DNA from: Strigamia acuminata
Taxonomy: Eukaryota > Arthropoda > Chilopoda > Geophilomorpha > Linotaeniidae
Length of the DNA stretch: 34,852 nucleotides
Assembly: GCA_949358305.1 (NCBI GenBank)
Contig: CASHSZ010000013.1
Span: 57,501 to 92,352 of the forward strand
Direction of reading: 5' to 3'
The translations under genes were made by a program, and so were the position numbers. This document shows positions 19,657 through 29,712 of this stretch, one piece after another. A model generated the notes under the pieces. That model saw only the letters and a program-made list of their open reading frames with translations. It was not told the DNA's origin and searched no databases. Position 1 is the stretch's first letter. The number at the start of each line of letters is the position of its first letter.

Positions 19657-22600
19657 ATGAAGAAAGCGTCGGAATTATCGGGCGGAACGGTTCCCGTACT
19701 CACCGTTGGGAACTATGAATCCTGGCAGCGCTCGATGCGCATGCTTCTAAAATCCGAAGGTTTATGGAGACACGTGACCGAGGAAAAGGAGGCCGAGCAC
19801 CTTGCAACTTTAAATGAAAAGGAAAAGGACCGTTATGCTGTGAAAAAGGACAAAGCACTTGGTCACATATATATTCACGTCAGTGAAGCGAAACGATCGG
19901 CCCTCGACGCTTGCAATACACCTAAGCAAGCATGGGACAAGTTGGCCACCATTTATGCACCGAGTTCCAGGGCCAGACGAGCGGCCATGAGATGGGAATT
20001 TTTGAGCCTCCAACTCAAACCTGGTGAAGACATGCCTGATTTCATCGGTCGTGTGGACCATTTTGTTCAACAATTAAAAGACGTTGGTGAAAATGTCTCA
20101 GAAGAACATCATTCTTTCCAATATCTCAAGGGTTTACCACCGGAATATTCCCAGGCCACGTTTGCAGTATACCACTGGCCCGACGCAAATTTTACTCCAA
20201 CCAAAGTGGCGGAACAGTTATTGTCCGAGCAGATGCGTTTAAAGGCAATGGGATTGACTAACCAACCGTCTGCACATACCTCGAAAGGACAGTTTCGCCA
20301 GCGTAATCAATCTCGCGGACCTCGAGATTTGTCTAAAATCAAGTGTTTTAACTGTGATCAAATGGGTCACTACGCTAATCGTTGCCCTCAACCACCACGT
20401 GGAGACGGGAATCAGTCCACAGCTTCTGTTCAGCGTTCGTCGCGAAGTAAAAGCCGCAGACGTAATAAAAATGCCGCTGCCAAAGTTGAAGACAATCGCC
20501 CACGCGGAAGTTCACGTCCGAAGCGAGAGGGGACATTCTTTTGCAGTGCTCCGCAGATTATTGAGCGTCCTACGGTCCATTTCATGCAATCCAATGAATG
20601 GATCGTGGATTGCGGGGCAACAGATCACGTTTCCCACGTGCGTGACTGGTTTACAGACTTTTCAAATATCCAGCCATTTGATATTGCGTTAGGCCAAGGC
20701 AAATCACAGGTGACAGGACGAGGGACAGTTCAATTGCTCACGTCGGTCGATGGCGCGGATTGCACCATCAATTTGAAGAACGTTCTCTTTGCGCCGAATT
20801 TCGAAGCCAATTTGATTTCGGTGTCAAAGATTGACAAGACCAATCACCATGTGCATTTCTTTAATGGAGAGGTGAATGTTTATCAGACAGACTTCCGTTC
20901 ACCTATTATTCGTGCGAGAGAACGCGGTGGATTATATTATTTGGACGGTTTATGCTCAACGCATCTTGTGACGCCAACTGTTTCAACAATTACTCAACCG
21001 CCAGTCCAGATATCACTCCAACCTGTGCAAACACTTGTCACAACAGAAGTAGATTTCGACAACGTGCCAAAGCCAAAGAAGGGCAAATCAAAACTACGGG
21101 AAATTTCAGACTTTCGCATAACTTTGCCTGCTATCGAACCAGCGAAGCAAATGCCAGTTCAGCAAACTCCTAACCCTCCTTTACCTGCACAAGTCACCAT
21201 TCCACCGCCTACCCAGAAAAATCCCAATATCCAATCCTATGTTGACATCCTAAAGTCCTTGCCACATGCCTTTCTACCCAGCGAAACCTCTAATCCAAAA
21301 CAGAAGGTTGTTGCTAATCCTACTACAGTGAAGGATGCAACTGGTTTGTGGCACAGTCGTCTTGGCCACCTTCATACGAACGCCATGAAGTTGTTAGCGG
21401 CCAATGAACAAGTCCATGGAATGGAGCCAGCAGAAGTCCGTCAGGAGTTAGCCTGCAATGACTGTCGTATTGCTAAATCTACGAGGGCTTCTCACAAGCC
21501 GGACCCACATCCCATGACTTCAAAGCCATTAGATCTTTTACACATGGATTTGTGGGGGCCAGCCCCAATCACTTCCTTGGGCGGCTCGGATTATGTATTC
21601 ACCATAATTGACGATGCAACACGCTATACCTGGATTTTTCCTCTGACACATAAATCTCAGACATTTGCTGCATTTAAAGACTTCGTCGCCAGAGTTGAGC
21701 GGGTTCAGAACACTACCGTAAAAGCAATCAGATCCGATAGGGGCGGCGAATTCATGTCAAATGAATTCTTGCATTATCTTCAAGAAAAGGGTATCCAGGG
21801 ACAGCGAACTAACCCCGCATCGCCACAAATGAACGGGACAGCAGAAAGGATAAACCGGACAATGGCCGACAGTGTCCGATCGATTATTTCAGAAACAAAG
21901 CTCCCTGATGCACTCTGGGCCGAACTCGCTGTTACCTTCGGGTATATAAAGAATAGGAGCCCACATTCCAGACTGAAACATCAAGTCCCATACATTCTTT
22001 GGCGACAAAGAGATTTATCATTACGCCACCTACGTAAAATAGGATCCAAATGTTGGGTGCATTACACTGCACCGGGACGCAAGAAACTGGAAGCGCGTGC
22101 TTGGGAAGGATATCTTGTTGGCTACGCCACCAGCACTCGCGGCTACAGAGTCTGGAATCCAGTCGAAGACAGAGTATATGAATCTATTCACGTTAAAATC
22201 GACGAACATCAATCTTATCGGAAGTCTTTGCGAGGTTCAACGCAAAGACCTGATGAAACATTCCTTGAAAACGGCAATGGACAACAATCCGTATCATTTG
22301 ACGATAATGTCAGATATCATCGTTGGCCGAAAGGGTCTGATTCTGATCGCTCTGATAACAGCGATAACGATGATGACAATGGCAATGACAACCAGACTTC
22401 AACATCTGCGTCAATGCATACACCTCTTGTCTACTTGCCGCCTCCGACGACACCTGAGCAGCGATTATTGGATGCATGTGCGTTGGAGTTACCAAGCTCA
22501 GCTAGTTTGAGACAATCTCAATCGTATCCTATTCTATGGATTCCACCAGATGAGGACGATACAGATGCCGATATTAATAAAATAGATGAACTTTCAATTT

Positions 22601-24720
22601 ATCCTGGAACATCTGAATTCACTGGCACGTCGCCCGAACAATCGCCATGTCAAACTCCACCACCTTCACCTGCTCGGTCGCATCGCCAAACTCCACCAAC
22701 TTCGCCTGACCGATCACATCATCAATCTGAAGCGTCAGCTGGACAGTTGGCTCATCAATCTCCGCCCGGTTCGCCAGCACGATATATCACGTATCGTCGT
22801 AAAGGGCGTGGAGCAGACTCAGGAAGTCATACTGTACCAGTATTCGATGACACCCCAATGTCTCCTGCTCCGATTCCTCCCATAACAGGAACTGAAGTTC
22901 CGGCAGCGACTGAGCGTCATACAGCACATATGTGGCGACTTGTCGGCGGGAATTCCGAATGTAGTAATTGGAGACGCGAAGAGCATCTTAGAAAAGATCA
23001 AGTACCTGGGAAGATTAGGACCGACGTTTACTATTTTCCAATGCCTGGAATCAGACTCAGATCACCGAAAGACATTGAAGAATATTGCATGCTCAACAAC
23101 ATAGACTATGAGCCTGAACTTTTCACGTTCCGCAATATTGAATACACGTTGCCAATTATCCCAGGACCCCAACATGCAGCCCATCTTTGTCGAACGGAAC
23201 CGGCCTCTTATGCCGAAATACCCAAATTCACGGACGCTCCGAAATGGCGCGAAGCCATCGATGAGGAGCTGGGAACGTTCGTCGAGAGAGAGGTCTATGT
23301 AGAAGTCCCTAGACCACCTAACACTACCATCTTGGGCTGCAAGTGGATCTTCAAATTGAAGACGGATGTAACCGGCACCATCACACGATACAGGGCCCGT
23401 CTAGTCGCGCAGGGATTTCGTCAAACGCTGGGCGTGGATTATGATGAAGTTTTCAGCCCAGTGGTGAATTTTGTTTTAATTCGCCTATTCTTCTGTCTCC
23501 TGGTTGTGTTGCGTGGTTGGAAGGACGCCCATCTTGACATTAAATGTGCGTACCTGTATGGTGAGTTAAAACACAAGGTTTACATGAGGATCCCTGCAGG
23601 TGCCACATGCTCCGACCCCAACAACGTTTGGCTACTCGTAAAATCGCTCTACGGACTGCACCAATCAGGAAGGCAGTGGTTTGAAAAGCTGGATGAAGCC
23701 CTTCGAGATCTTGGATTTAAGAAGATGCCGGCATGTAACTGTGTTTACACATTTGGGAATTCTGCCGTAATGTTGATCTATGTGGACGATATTGTTCTCT
23801 TTTATGCATCAGACGGCATTTTCAGCCAGTTGCTTGCCCTCATTAGTTCAAAGTTCCAGATAGTTAATCTTGGTCCAATCACGAGACTACTGGGCGTTGA
23901 GTTCATCCGTGACGCAGGGCGCACGTTCATCACACAACGTGCGTACATCGCAAAACTTGTGAAGAAATTTGGCATTGCAACCAACAATCGCATCAAGGTT
24001 CCCGTGACTCCCGGCACCACACTCGTGAGAGGGTCAACCGAAAATCTGGCAGACTTTCCCTACAGGTCACTCATTGGATCATTATTATTCCTGGCGTCAA
24101 GAACGCGCCCCGACATTCTTTACTCAGTGATTGCTCTGGCACAATTCAACACATGCTACAATCAAACGCATATCCGTGCATTGCTACAGGTCATGCAATA
24201 CGTCGCCAACACTGCGGACTTGTGCATTGAGTTGTCCGGTTGCACATCATCACAACTGTGGGCATTCACTGACGCGTCGTGGGCAAGCGATCCAGAAACA
24301 TCCTTGAGCTTCGGTGGCTACATCACCTATGTTGGAAACGTACCGATCGGCTGGTCTTGCCGAAAACAGTCAACCGTGGCATGCTCAACAATGGAGGCGG
24401 AGTTTATCGCCCTTGTTGAGTGTGTCAAGGAGCTGTATTGGTTGAATCACGTGTACACCCAGTTTCCAGCTTTGAATCGCCTATCTCGACCCGTCGTTTA
24501 TTCCGACGCCCTGGCCAGCATACAGTTCACCTCAAACGATGTGGAGAACTCGAAGACTCGACATATCCGCGTTCGTTATCACTGGCTCAGGGAATGGTTC
24601 ACGGCGGGACGCTTTGATCTCCGAAAAGTGGAAAGCCAGTTCAATGTCGCGGACATTTTCACGAAATGGCTCAGTTCGGAGCGTCTACGATCGCTGATTG
24701 CCAACATCTTCAGATCATAG
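19657..24720 (+). CDS. Copia Gag-Pol polyprotein, intact
   Basis: 1687 aa from ATG 19657 (CCACAATGA context). The frame is open upstream to 19621 but has no ATG there. Order: Gag capsid domain of UBN2/DUF4219 type (about 15-215), CCHC knuckle C230-X2-C233-X4-H238-X4-C243, protease D318 in DCGATDH, pre-integrase zinc-binding region (LWHSRLGHLH, CNDCR), integrase D631, D694, E730 with the 35-residue D-E spacing, a long variable Ser/Pro/His linker, reverse transcriptase with YVDD at 1375-1378, and RNase H to the end. Gag and Pol are in one frame, as in most copia elements. The protease has Cys where Ser or Thr is usual (D-S/T-G), and this is shared with element A. Confidence 0.95.
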   Translation: MKKASELSGGTVPVLTVGNYESWQRSMRMLLKSEGLWRHVTEEKEAEHLATLNEKEKDRYAVKKDKALGHIYIHVSEAKRSALDACNTPKQAWDKLATIYAPSSRARRAAMRWEFLSLQLKPGEDMPDFIGRVDHFVQQLKDVGENVSEEHHSFQYLKGLPPEYSQATFAVYHWPDANFTPTKVAEQLLSEQMRLKAMGLTNQPSAHTSKGQFRQRNQSRGPRDLSKIKCFNCDQMGHYANRCPQPPRGDGNQSTASVQRSSRSKSRRRNKNAAAKVEDNRPRGSSRPKREGTFFCSAPQIIERPTVHFMQSNEWIVDCGATDHVSHVRDWFTDFSNIQPFDIALGQGKSQVTGRGTVQLLTSVDGADCTINLKNVLFAPNFEANLISVSKIDKTNHHVHFFNGEVNVYQTDFRSPIIRARERGGLYYLDGLCSTHLVTPTVSTITQPPVQISLQPVQTLVTTEVDFDNVPKPKKGKSKLREISDFRITLPAIEPAKQMPVQQTPNPPLPAQVTIPPPTQKNPNIQSYVDILKSLPHAFLPSETSNPKQKVVANPTTVKDATGLWHSRLGHLHTNAMKLLAANEQVHGMEPAEVRQELACNDCRIAKSTRASHKPDPHPMTSKPLDLLHMDLWGPAPITSLGGSDYVFTIIDDATRYTWIFPLTHKSQTFAAFKDFVARVERVQNTTVKAIRSDRGGEFMSNEFLHYLQEKGIQGQRTNPASPQMNGTAERINRTMADSVRSIISETKLPDALWAELAVTFGYIKNRSPHSRLKHQVPYILWRQRDLSLRHLRKIGSKCWVHYTAPGRKKLEARAWEGYLVGYATSTRGYRVWNPVEDRVYESIHVKIDEHQSYRKSLRGSTQRPDETFLENGNGQQSVSFDDNVRYHRWPKGSDSDRSDNSDNDDDNGNDNQTSTSASMHTPLVYLPPPTTPEQRLLDACALELPSSASLRQSQSYPILWIPPDEDDTDADINKIDELSIYPGTSEFTGTSPEQSPCQTPPPSPARSHRQTPPTSPDRSHHQSEASAGQLAHQSPPGSPARYITYRRKGRGADSGSHTVPVFDDTPMSPAPIPPITGTEVPAATERHTAHMWRLVGGNSECSNWRREEHLRKDQVPGKIRTDVYYFPMPGIRLRSPKDIEEYCMLNNIDYEPELFTFRNIEYTLPIIPGPQHAAHLCRTEPASYAEIPKFTDAPKWREAIDEELGTFVEREVYVEVPRPPNTTILGCKWIFKLKTDVTGTITRYRARLVAQGFRQTLGVDYDEVFSPVVNFVLIRLFFCLLVVLRGWKDAHLDIKCAYLYGELKHKVYMRIPAGATCSDPNNVWLLVKSLYGLHQSGRQWFEKLDEALRDLGFKKMPACNCVYTFGNSAVMLIYVDDIVLFYASDGIFSQLLALISSKFQIVNLGPITRLLGVEFIRDAGRTFITQRAYIAKLVKKFGIATNNRIKVPVTPGTTLVRGSTENLADFPYRSLIGSLLFLASRTRPDILYSVIALAQFNTCYNQTHIRALLQVMQYVANTADLCIELSGCTSSQLWAFTDASWASDPETSLSFGGYITYVGNVPIGWSCRKQSTVACSTMEAEFIALVECVKELYWLNHVYTQFPALNRLSRPVVYSDALASIQFTSNDVENSKTRHIRVRYHWLREWFTAGRFDLRKVESQFNVADIFTKWLSSERLRSLIANIFRS

Positions 24721-24932
24721 ACCTGCACTACCTTCAATAATGACATTCCTAAGTTATTTCTCCCAAAGTTGAGGATAATCGAGTTCTGTGGGAATTCTCG
24801 GGCTTCCTTAGTGAAGAGTTCTTCAATATCAGTACCCGGCTTGATTATTCGCCTATATTATTTGTTTTTCTGAATATAACACACTGTAATTCCAGCATCT
24901 GTTAGCTATCTCCCCTGTAATTATTCACCATC

Positions 24933-24943
24933 GAAGAGGGGAT
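24933..24943 (+). other. Polypurine tract of copia element B
   Basis: GAAGAGGGGAT, ending one base before the 3' LTR (24945). Confidence 0.85.
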
Positions 24944-24944
24944 T

Positions 24945-25476
24945 TGTGGGTCTAAAGACCATTTATTTGATCGATGTCGAATGTTTCCGATGTCAATTTA
25001 GCATTTTATTTCACACGATGTAAACTTTTACTGCTTTAGAATCAAATGCGGTATTTGTATTTGCTTTACGATTGTTCCGTACGAAATTCCGTACGATTTA
25101 TGTATCTACTAATGAGATTTGTTCTATTTTTCAATGTTAATGTTATTATCTGGCACTAGAGTGCCACACTGTTTTTTCCTTGCAAAATCCAAGATGGCGC
25201 AACACACGGGCGTGTGTTGCCCTGACTGTTTATCCACATCAAAGTAATGTATTTTCGTTTAATTAAATTGTTTTTAGTAGTTTTAACAATTGTACTTACT
25301 TTAAAGCACCTTCTGTGCTCTTTTGTGCGCGAATAAGCGGCCTTAAGCCGCGCGCTTGTTACGAAACGTATTGCGACGTATCGCAAACGTTCGCGTCGCA
25401 GACCGACGCCATTACGGCAATTTGCCGCACGCTTCTCGGCGATATCTCGCCGATATCTGCGCCCCTCTGTTCTACA
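24945..25476 (+). repeat. 3' LTR of copia element B (532 bp)
   Basis: Same length as 18220-18751, with no difference found when read side by side. It is followed by TAAAC (25477-25481), the right copy of the target duplication. Confidence 0.95.
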
Positions 25477-25524
25477 TAAACGAGCGTTTCATTCGCCCAT
25501 TTATCCGTCGGTCTCTTCTAGGCC

Positions 25525-25692
25525 ATGGCGGACGGTTTTCCCAAAACTGACGCGGACGCGCGTGTGTGGGTCGCCACGACAACATCGCCCTCTTCCTTCT
25601 CGCTTCGACGGACGACTGTGTGTGTTCGCTCAATCCGCGACGTCTTCACGACCGAACACGTGTCAATTTTGGACAGCCGACTGGCCGATTAA
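25525..25692 (+). CDS. Possible terminal exon or small ORF, 55 aa, unrecognised
   Basis: ATG in a good context (GCCATGGCGG) just after an acceptor-like TCTCTTCTAG, ending TAA at 25690. The product is Thr/Ser/Arg-rich and unrecognised. Another frame is also open through the same bases (HDNIALFLLASTDDCVCSL...), so coding is not settled. If an exon, the rest of its gene would lie left of the copia insertion. Confidence 0.22.
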   Translation: MADGFPKTDADARVWVATTTSPSSFSLRRTTVCVRSIRDVFTTEHVSILDSRLAD

Positions 25693-25754
25693 TTCTGTTT
25701 CGTTTTATTTTATTATATTTTATTGTATTTTATTTCATTTTTCCATTTTTATTA

Positions 25755-25804
<50 letters not shown>

Positions 25805-25960
25805 TAACAACAACAAAAACAAAGGCGATGACGACGTATTGTCGGTGCCAACGAGGAAAAAAAAAAAAAAAAACAAAAAAAAAAAAGAAGAAGAATTGAA
25901 AACAAATGAAACAGGGATAAATAAAAACGAACGAATTAACTAATTAATTAATCGATCAAT
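25693..25960. other. Microsatellite-rich spacer
   Basis: TTTTA/TTTCA-type units, an ATT trinucleotide run (about 25750-25802), A-rich stretches and a TTAA run (25936-25952). No gene is visible. It includes the 3' flank of gene D, whose stop codon overlaps AATAAA on the minus strand. Confidence 0.6.
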
Positions 25961-27051
25961 TTATTGGTCCACCGGTCGATCGGTCGCGTCGGGGCGCGTT
26001 GGAGCGATGGCCCGGTGCTCGCGGTACCCACTCGTCGTGGCCGTGGCCGCGTCCATCGCCTCGTCCGACTCGGATCGCTCTCGGGTTTCGGTCGGTCCTT
26101 CGGCAACGACAATGGTGGCTGGCGGTTGGTCGTCGGGCTCTCGGGTCGGCGAGTGACTCAACTGGGGACAAGTAAAGTAAAGTAAAGTAAAGTAAAGTAA
26201 AGTAAAATAAAACAAAGTAAATGGAAAATAAATTGGCCGGGGTGGGACGGTGTCTAATCGAAATCGAGTTTGACCCCGTGCGCCGTGAAATGGGAAGGGG
26301 GGAAAGAGAGAGAGACAGAGACAGACAGACACTCACGTGTTCTTGTCTCGGGCGCTTCTCGAGATCCAACGCCTTTTTTTTTAAGTCCTCCACCTCCACG
26401 TCATGAGCCGACTCCGACTCCGGCTCCGACTCGAGTGGTCGTCGTTGTTGTTGCTGCCACTGCTGCCACTGCTGCTCTCGCTCCCGCTCCCACTGCTGCT
26501 CCGACTGCTCCAGCTCCAATCGCTCCCGCTCCAATCCCTCCCACTCTCGCTGCTCCCGCTCTCGTTGCTCCCGCTCCTGTCGACGCCACGCCCGCCGATA
26601 GACCGCGCTTTCTCGGTCCAACTGTTCGAGACGCAAATGGATTTGGCGCTGGTGGGACACCTCTTGTAGTCTCAACCGCTCATCAAGTTCTCTCTTCTTC
26701 GCCTCCAACCGTCTTCGCATCTCTCGCTTGAACCTCTCCAACTCGTCGTCCGTGGTTCGACGCAGTTGTCGTTGCTCCTCTCCCAGCTGGTTTCCCAGCG
26801 CCCACAGGAGCCGCGCGGTCGACGGCGGCTCTTCCTCCCCCTCCTCTCCTTCCTTCTTTTCGAACGGCAGCTCGAATTCGACCGCCCCAGTCTAGAGAGA
26901 ACGAAGGAACGAACGAATGAACAAAAATATTGCGCCGGGTAACGCGGGGCAACGCGAAAATTTTTACTCACTTCGACCTCGAGTTTGACTCCTCGTTTAA
27001 CGTCGCGCAACATGGCGGCGTCGATCTCGGTTAGGTCTTCGTCGTCGTTGT

Positions 27052-27090
<39 letters not shown>

Positions 27091-27258
27091 CAACGACAGC
27101 GCCATTGCCGTCTTCTTCGTCGTCGTCGGTGATGTCAACCTGAAAGCAAAATTTTAAGCGGGGCGACGTGACACGTCGAAGAAAATAAACGCGCTCACCG
27201 TGACGACGGGAATGGGCGGCCATCTCGGATCCTCGTTTCGTTCGCGGTTCGGTTCCAT
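25961..27258 (-). CDS. Gene D: acidic then coiled-coil protein, 327 aa
   Basis: Exons: 27199-27258 (ATG 27258), 26972-27139, 26337-26891, 25961-26161 (TAA 25961). All introns are GT-AG and phase 0; total 984 nt. The second exon encodes an acidic stretch with a polyalanine run from a GCC repeat. The third begins acidic and becomes a long Arg/Glu/Gln helix (about residues 115-245) with repeats such as EREQREREQREW and QQWQQWQQQQ, a strong coiled-coil candidate. The last exon is Ser/Thr/Glu-rich and disordered. The ATG directly follows a CAG acceptor, and a GTAAGT donor at about 27331-27336 suggests a 5'-UTR intron. Gene architecture resembles gene A, but no zinc finger is present. Family unknown. 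Confidence 0.6.
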
Positions 27259-27486
27259 CTGAAAAACGGAACGAAAAGTTGACGCCGACTGACGAGAACG
27301 AAATGGTTGTCGCGGTAATAGCGTTGGAGAAACTTACCACGTTGTGTATGTATGTATGTATGTATGTATGTATGTATGTATGTATGTATGTATGAATGGA
27401 TAAATGTCTGTCGGTCGTCGAACGAAGTTGGTCGCAAAACGCAGACGTCGCGTGGTCGGGAAAAGTGCACTCACTCACATTCACTC

Positions 27487-27586
<100 letters not shown>

Positions 27587-27790
27587 GCGAGATGTGACGC
27601 TAGAGCATGTCGGTCGACCGGTGACGCGAAAAAGATTAATGAATAAACGACACTAATAATGGCAATAACTGACAACTAATAATTAATAATCAATAATTAA
27701 TTAATAATCGACGATTAATAATCAATAACCGATAATGATTAGTAATAACGACAAACGTCGTCATCGAAAATAGCGACGCTTTGTCTCCGG

Positions 27791-27866
27791 GCCCGGGTGG
27801 CCGAGCGGGCAGAGTTACCTGCCGTACGGAGTTGTGGATCGAGGGTTCGAATCCCGCTCCCGCGAG
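27791..27866 (+). other. tRNA-like Pol III sequence (degenerate tRNA or SINE head)
   Basis: It has a good A box (TGGCCGAGCGG, 27798-27808), a consensus B box (GGTTCGAATCC, 27844-27854) and a TTTT stretch right after (27867-27870). A T arm forms with one mismatch. The acceptor, D and anticodon arms pair poorly, so a working tRNA is unlikely. It could be a tRNA pseudogene or the 5' part of a tRNA-derived SINE. Confidence 0.5.
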
Positions 27867-28282
27867 TTTTCGTTTCTGGCAAAGCTGTATTGTCAAACAC
27901 GCATTCCATTGACATTGCCATACATTGTGCCGTTTCAGTTTGGTCCCTTCTTCGTTTCAGATAGTGATGGTGAACACTCTCCCGCGAGGTTGCGGGAGGG
28001 TGGGGGGGAGTCGAAAGATTCGGCTCTCCTTTTATTTCTTCGTTTTATTTTTTTATTTTCATTTACCGTTCTCATCTTTATTTTCATTCTCGTTTTTTAT
28101 TTTCGTTTACATGTTTCTATTTTTATTTCCACGGTGTGTCGGGAGGGCGCGCGAAAACCTACTCGCCCAATCTCCGTGGTCGCATTTTCCAAATTTTGTC
28201 ACTGGATTTCGCGCTTGCGGTGGGGATGGGCGCGCGCAGGCTCCGTCGTCGTGCCAGAAACTCCACTGTGTGATGTAGTCGC

Positions 28283-28313
<31 letters not shown>

Positions 28314-28488
28314 ACCTAAACCACCACCACCACCACCACCACCACCATCGTCGTCTCTTCTCTCCTTTTCTTTTAATTTTTGTTAATTTTTGTTAATTTT
28401 TGTTAATTTTGTAATTTTGTAATTTTGTAATTTTGTAATTTTGTAATTTTTGAAATTTTTATTTTTAACTTTTGAATGTACAAATGTA

Positions 28489-28527
<39 letters not shown>

Positions 28528-28542
28528 ATACAATAATCAGAC

Positions 28543-28548
28543 TTTATT
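28543..28548 (-). terminator. AATAAA polyadenylation signal for gene E
   Basis: AATAAA on the minus strand, 57 bases after the stop codon at 28605. Confidence 0.4.
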
Positions 28549-28604
28549 CTTCAGTCTTAAAAATATAAAAAAAATAAAAAAAAAAAATATTGTAAACCAC
28601 TCGT

Positions 28605-29006
28605 TTACGGTCCACGGGGAAATAAATAAATAAATAAATACATAAATGAATGAATGAATGAATGAATAATTAGAATCGAAGAGTGGCTGTCGTCGTCGTC
28701 GTCGCCGCCGTCGCCGCCGGTCCTCTCCTCGCCACCTTTACCACCGGTCGCCCCTTTGTCGTCGCCTTCGTCGTCCACCGGCTCCGTATCATCGGCCATC
28801 GCTCCCATCCACTTCTTCTCCACCCTCTCCAACATGTTCTCGAATCGTTCCTCCGTTCTCGCCAGCATCGCTTCCAATTTTGCCTCCGTCCTCGCCATCA
28901 TCTTCTCGACCATCGCCTCCAGCGCCGTCTCCTCGCTCTTCTTTTCACTCGGTGTCGGTGGCGGCGGCGGCGGCGGTGGTCGCGCAGACGCACCCCCTCG
29001 ACGCAA
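28605..29006 (-). CDS. Gene E: last exon of a coiled-coil, acidic-tailed protein
   Basis: Open from an acceptor (CGCTAG before 29006) to TAA at 28605, 133 codons if phase 0; there is no ATG near the start, so earlier exons are expected to the right. It begins with a polyproline run, then a helix with repeats (MMARTEAKLEAMLARTEERF), then a Gly/Asp-rich acidic tail. After about residue 110 the reading runs into ATTC/TTTA repeats, so the true end may be earlier. The helix resembles in composition and spacing the segment just before finger 1 of gene A. The acceptor is preceded by about 180 bases of CT repeat on the minus strand. Confidence 0.4.
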   Translation of the reverse strand: MRRGGASARPPPPPPPPTPSEKKSEETALEAMVEKMMARTEAKLEAMLARTEERFENMLERVEKKWMGAMADDTEPVDDEGDDKGATGGKGGEERTGGDGGDDDDDSHSSILIIHSFIHSFMYLFIYLFPRGP

Positions 29007-29022
29007 CTAGCGAAAAAAAAAA

Positions 29023-29208
<186 letters not shown>

Positions 29209-29210
<2 letters not shown>

Positions 29211-29250
29211 GTGCACTGTTCACGCGCCCACATGCGTGAACAGTGCACTC
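29209..29250. repeat. Perfect 17-bp hairpin between GA and CT tracts
   Basis: 29209-29225 pairs with 29234-29250 without mismatch (arm GAGTGCACTGTTCACGC), with an 8-base loop. A GA tract lies to its left and a CT tract (29290-29321) to its right, extending the mirror arrangement. Confidence 0.9.
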
Positions 29251-29285
29251 GCCCTCCGCGCCCCGTCGGCGTAGGCGCCGGCCGT

Positions 29286-29325
<40 letters not shown>

Positions 29326-29353
29326 GCCCGGGAATCGCCCTTCCGCCCGTCAC

Positions 29354-29712
29354 CGAATTTTGTCAATATCTGATAAATTTCCACAGAATTGCAGCGACAT
29401 TGTACGGGATATTTCTGCCCGATTTGACGGACTTATGTAAAACATTGCTGAAATTCCGTGGAAATTTATAAAATATTGACAAAGGTTGGTGACCGACCCA
29501 CGGCGCGTTGCGGCGCGGTCGGAGCACGCGACCCGATCCCCCCCTCCCCCCGTCCCCAAAAAACCACGCCTCGAGGAACCCCGAGGTTCGGTTTCCGACC
29601 GGGTCGCCTCTTGATCCGACCCGGGGCGCGTCACGGCGCGGTCGAAGGACGGCCCTCGCCCCCAAAAACCACACTCCGGGTCACGTGGTCTCGCACCCGA
29701 CTCTCTCAGTTT
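29354..29712 (-). repeat. Left inverted arm of the satellite block
   Basis: The reverse complement closely matches 33469-33848 over most of its length (blocks with GGTTGGTGACCGACCCAC, CGGTCGGAGCACGCGACC, CCCGGAGTGTGG). Its outer end (29358-29484) is itself a hairpin: TTTGTCAATATCTGATAAAT on one side and ATTTATAAAATATTGACAAA on the other, arms of about 47 bases. Confidence 0.85.

Larger units (their letters stand above)
18220..25476 (+). mobile_element. Ty1/copia LTR retrotransposon B, complete
   Basis: 7257 bp with 532-bp LTRs (18220-18751 and 24945-25476) that look identical, a primer site, a 900-base leader, a single gag-pol ORF without stops, and a polypurine tract. It is flanked by the 5-bp direct repeat TAAAC at 18215-18219 and 25477-25481. 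Everything needed for autonomous movement appears intact, and the identical LTRs suggest recent insertion. It is related to element A through most of pol and a conserved leader fold, but the LTRs differ. It interrupts the right edge of the satellite-associated repeat ending near 18217. Confidence 0.96.

Noticed and set aside
27791-27866. Functional Leu or Ser tRNA
   Set aside because: The A and B boxes fit, but the length is too short for a type II tRNA and the arms pair poorly.
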